From: Chlorella sorokiniana
Taxonomy: Eukaryota; Chlorophyta; Trebouxiophyceae; Chlorellales; Chlorellaceae
DNA length: 64,000 nucleotides
Assembly (NCBI GenBank): GCA_025917655.1
Contig: CP084611.1
Location: 2,046,001-2,110,000 of the forward strand
Direction: 5' to 3'
A program made the translations under genes and the position numbers. Below are positions 60,501 through 64,000 of the stretch, piece after piece. Below the pieces are notes generated by a model. It saw only the letters and a list, made by a program, of their open reading frames with translations. It had not been told where the DNA came from and did no database searches. Each line of letters opens with the position of its first letter. The stretch's first letter is position 1.

Positions 60501-63084
60501 GGGGTGCGTTCATGGGTGTTGGTGGATGGGCGACGCTGACCCCCCGCGTGCTGCCTGCCCCCCGCGTGCTGCCTGCGGGAGGTGCAGCTCTCCAGGCATG
60601 ACGTGCTGCTGGCCACCCGCTCAGCGGGCCCCATCCTTCCCCACCACAAATACACACACCCGGGACCCCCCTTGCAGGAGCGACCCCGCGGAGGCGCAGG
60701 TCAGCCCGCAGTGCGCCGCCGCAGTGGCATCCAGCGCCCTGTCCTGGCTGGAGGGGCTGCCGCTGCGCCAGCTGGTGCAGGCAGGCCAGCACAGCGGCGC
60801 CCTCTTGCCACGCACGGAGGGCGGCAACGGCTTGAGGCGCGGGCTGAGCCCTGCCCCGCCCTGCTGGCGGCTGGCGGCGGCGCGCATGCGGCCATGCTGC
60901 TGGGCACGCTGGCGGCGGCGCTGCACCTGGTCGGAAGCTACTGGGGGTGCAGCGCTGGCACACGCGCGCCGAGAAGGAGGGCGCGGCGCAGCGGCTGGCC
61001 AGCCTGGGCCTGCTGGCGGCGGGGGAGGGCGGCGAGGTGCCGCCGGTGCTGTGTGCAGCCAGCGAACTGCTGCAGCGGGTGCTGGGTGCTTGCAGCGCCA
61101 GCCCTGCTGAAGGCCCCATGGGCCAGCCGCTCGGCGCCGCCCTGCCATCTGCCGCCGCTGAGCTGGCAGTCGCGCTGGCGCGCCTGGCGTACGCCTTCCT
61201 GCCGGCGGCGCAGGCGGCGGCGGCAGCCTCCGCCATGCTGGCCCCCTGCTGAGCCGGCAGGCAGCCGCCACATTTCTGACCACCGTCGCAAGCAGAGACG
61301 CCACCCTGCAGCAGCCCTGGGATGCAGCGCGGCAGATGGCTGTCCTCCCGCTGGCACGGGCTGCCGCTGTCGGGCTGCAGGCGGCTGCCAGTGCCAGCGC
61401 CAGCGCCGGCGGCGGGGGCCCCTGGGACCTGGCAGCCGCAGGCACCGCGCTGGCACTGCTGCGCCTGCTGCCAGCTGGCGACGAGGCGACGGCTGTGCGC
61501 GTGATGGCGGCGCTGCTGGGGCCCGCGCAGCTGGCAGGGCCCCTGGCGGCTGCGGGAGCCAGCCTGCAGGCGGCAGCGGCCAGCGGGGCGGCAGAGCTCG
61601 TGCTTGGGGGCCTGTGGGTGGGGGTGGCGAGGCTGGCACCCCCCGCCCTGCCCCCGCTGACAGCCTGTCCCGCCTGCTGCTGGCCGGCTATGCGGCTGCC
61701 TGGCTGGCACTGGTGCCCCAGGAGGGCCCCACCGAGGGAGGCGGGGGTGATGACGCGGCGGCGGCGGCAGCGGCGGTGGATGCGCCCGCCAGCGCCGCCG
61801 TGCTCCGTCCCGAGGGCGAGTGCGAGGGGCCTCCCGCGCCGCTTGGCTGGGTTTGGGTTGTTTCGTTTGTTTTGGGGGAGGAAAGAGCAGGGTGGCACAG
61901 GCAGCCTCTTGCCCGACCGCCACCCCTGCTGCCCTGCCCCCCCTGCTGCGCAGGGTCGTGCCTGCCGCTGCCAGCCGGCTGGGTGCTGGGCGAGGTGCCG
62001 CTGCCGCCTGCGGAGGCGGGCGTGGCTGCGGGGCCAGCACACGCGGCGGCGTGCGCGCTGCTGCTGGCGCTGGGGTGGGAGGCGCAGCAGCTGGGCGGCC
62101 TGGCAGCACCGGGCGGCAGCGGCGACGCCGAGAGCAGGCTGCGCCTCGCGGTGCTGCTGCTGCTTGGCGAGCGCGAGCGGGCGGCGGCGGAGGCCGGGAT
62201 GGTCCCGCAGGGGCGTGGCGGCGCAGAGCGGGAGGAGGAGGAGGCTGCCTGGCAGCAGCCCCTGGCGCGCTGGTGCCTGGCGGACCTGCTGCATCGCTAC
62301 TGCTCTGTGCCAGCTGGCGCACAGGCGGGCGCTGCCGCGGCCGCATGGAGCGAGCAGGAGCGCGGCAGCTGGCCCAGCACTTTGCCGCGATCAGCTACGG
62401 CGACCACCTGTTCGGCGCGGCGGTGGCAGCGTTGCTGCGGCGCTCCGTGGCGGCGAGCGTGCAGCTGGAGGTGCTGTCCAGCCTGGCGGACGAGCAGGCG
62501 CTGCACCTGCTGCCCCCGCTGCGCTGCCTGCCGGGACCCGCGGGCGCTTACCTGGCGCCGCCTCCCCAAGCGAGCGAGGCGAGCGGAAGCGGCGGCTACG
62601 CCCAGCCCTGCTTTGGAGGCGTGCCAGGGGCCAGCGCCGGCGCCAGCGCAAGGGCGGAGCTGGGCCTGTACCTGCGGTTGCTGGCGGAGGGGCCCCTGCA
62701 GCGTTGCCTGGAAACCAGCAGCGGCGCCGGACGCTCGGCTGCCGCCCAGGGCGTCAGCGGCTGCCTGCGCGACTGCTCGGCGGCTCTGCACGTCGTCCTC
62801 CACCGCCTGGCCTGCGCCTGCTTCCCGAGGGCGGCGGGTCGCCAGGTGGCGCGCAGCAGGCACAGCAGCAGGCCACGCTGTGCAGCATCCTGCTGCGCTG
62901 CGGCGCCGCCCAGCCGCCGCCCGCGCCTGCTGCGCCCCTGCTGGGCCTGCTGCTGCGCTGGGACACCGCAGCAGGCGGCCCCTCGGACGCCGTGCCGCTC
63001 GGGCGTGTGCAAGCCATCGAGCAGGCCTGCGCCGCTGCTGGCGTGGATGCGAGCCGGGTGCTGGGAGCGGTGCTGGAGGCGTGA
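57573..63084 (+). CDS. RPAP1: RPAP1/IYO-like RNA polymerase II-associated protein
   Basis: RPAP1 (MINIYO/IYO in plants) helps assemble or import RNA polymerase II and is linked to cell differentiation. Exon 1 is 57573-57629 (MQRQREIAVDDEEELLRMQ) and exon 2 starts at 57725. The RPAP1 N-terminal motif is at about 58058-58290: KVSKFALGRQRQ, then HLLAAMTPSQVEEAREEALQ and LPPAAVEFLRRRG. The C-terminal-domain motif is at about 58517-58870: LRFDTEGRVVGL, then GYSVREACLLARSRLAQQRV. Helical repeats follow, with PKALRLLRQLACSSKAAARL and LTESLRLWRCFAQHGFF (60050-60260). Near the end are AAISYGDHLFGAAVAALLRR and EQALHLLPPLRCLPGPAGAY (62380-62550), as in IYO. The stop is TGA at 63082. Many one-base slips at G/C runs, for example at the CCCC run near 58040, make the full exon list uncertain. 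Confidence 0.86.
60540..60575. repeat. Exact 18-bp tandem duplication in an intron
   Basis: CCCCCCGCGTGCTGCCTG occurs twice with no gap, inside an RPAP1 intron. Confidence 0.9.
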
Positions 63085-63246
63085 GTGTGGCGGCACGTCA
63101 CCCCATCATTGTGCCGTTGACTTGTGGCACACACGCTGAGCGATTCAGAAAGCCTGCTCGACCTTGTTTCAGCTGTGCAATCACACGAGCAGACGTAGGG
63201 ATTCTGACACAAGATGAGATGCAAGGGCACATGCCGGGCTCAGCCT

Positions 63247-64000
63247 TCACTTCTTCCCCTTCTTCTGCGCTTGCTTCAGCTTCAGCAGGCCCGCGCTCTG
63301 GATCTTGACAGTACCGCACAGGCAGTTGATGGCCTCCGGCTCCGGGACCGCCCTGCACTCCAGCCAGCCCGTCAGCAAGGCAGCGGGCAGCAGGCGCGGC
63401 GTTGATGCCACGCGGCTTGGTGGCGGCACCTGCCGCGCCGCCCTCAGCAAGCGGCTGCTTCACCTGATGAGGTCCCGCTCTCGCGCCCCCACGCCGGGCG
63501 CCCGCAGCAGCAGCTCCGCGGCCTGCAGGCACCGGGCAGGCGCCATGGCGTGAGGCGCGTCAATGTGACCCGTTGCACATCAGGGCAAGCAGTCTGACCG
63601 GGAGACTGGCCAGATCGCTGCGCTGGGCTCGGGTTGCAGCGCGGTTGTTGCAGCCCCGCGTCCGTCCCTGCACGGCGCACCTGTCGCACCGCCTTGCCCT
63701 TCTTCAGCGTGCCGGGCACCAGCTTCACGCGGTGCTTGTAGCCGGCCAGCACCGTGTACGGCGCGCACACCGGCACCGCAAAGAGCAGGATGTCGTCGCC
63801 GCGCGGCACCCCGTCAGCTGGTCCAGCTGGGAGGGGAAGGGGAGGGGCAGCAGGGCGGCCTGGGGGGTGGGGGGGGTCTTCACCGGCCAGGTGGCGCCCC
63901 TCAACTGAGAGTGCTTCGCATTGAGGGAGGGCGGCTTGGGGGCTCAGCATGCCGCGCGCGGCACCACAGCACCCCATCCAGCCCTGGCGGCAGCCCTGGG
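63247..64000 (-). CDS. NEMF: NEMF/Rqc2 C-terminal part, 5' end beyond the window
   Basis: NEMF (Rqc2/Tae2) binds stalled 60S subunits in ribosome-associated quality control, recruits the Listerin ligase and adds C-terminal tails. Only the conserved C-terminal domain is inside the window. Exons 63826-63681 (LDQLTG, then DDILLFAVPVCAPYTVLAGY and KHRVKLVPGTLKKGKAVRQ), 63522-63464 (AAELLLRAPGVGARERDLIR) and 63352-63247 (AVPEPEAINCLCGTVKIQSA, ending LLKLKQAQKKGKK and TGA). All three match the family order. An upstream exon probably occupies about 63895-64000 but I could not fix its frame. One G is missing at the GGGG run near 63812. It is tail to tail with RPAP1, stops 163 bp apart. Confidence 0.9.

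Noticed and set aside
60154-62346. A 730-codon open frame on the minus strand
   Set aside because: Antisense to RPAP1, with the same Arg/Pro/Ala composition and no domain. The plus strand carries conserved IYO-type motifs.

Overview
The window is nuclear DNA of a green alga, most likely a Chlorella-like trebouxiophyte. It is very GC-rich. Genes lie on both strands and are broken into many short exons by introns of about 90-250 bp, mostly GT-AG with some GC-AG. Several products are plant/alga-type plastid proteins (LTD, ABC4, coproporphyrinogen oxidase, YGGT). I see no operon, CRISPR array, rRNA, tRNA, virus-like element or transposon.

Layout, left to right: an unrecognised Pro/Gln-rich protein cut by the left edge (-); a membrane-anchored GH16 beta-glucanase (-); CLPTM1 (-); mitochondrial ribosomal protein uL18 (+); an ING-family PHD chromatin reader (-); UTP25 (-) head to head with BMS1 (+); an unrecognised gene (-); an unrecognised multi-pass membrane protein (+); a HAD phosphatase joined to a SAM methyltransferase (-); two half-size ABCA transporters head to head (- and +); a YGGT/YlmG membrane protein (-); a bZIP factor (-); LTD (-) head to head with coproporphyrinogen III oxidase (+); a 107-residue unknown protein (-); the UbiA phytyltransferase ABC4/MenA (-); RPAP1/IYO (+); and the 3' end of NEMF/Rqc2 (-), cut by the right edge.

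Functional themes: UTP25 and BMS1 both act in the small-subunit processome and share one 774-bp spacer. Four genes for plastid membranes and photosynthesis (YGGT, LTD, CPX, ABC4) sit within about 12 kb, and LTD and CPX share a 342-bp spacer holding a TATA box. The two ABCA genes share a 311-bp spacer.

Two cautions. Splice sites were assigned by eye from reading frame, GT/GC-AG signals and family alignment from memory. Most long genes also carry apparent one-base deletions in runs of C or G inside conserved domains. Where I could judge the direction it was nearly always one base too few, which looks like uncorrected long-read assembly error rather than gene decay. CPX, ABC4 and uL18m read through cleanly. 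I found no clearly new biological system. The best leads are the HAD-methyltransferase fusion, the high rate of GC-AG introns, the divergent gene pairs and a motif inserted in BMS1.
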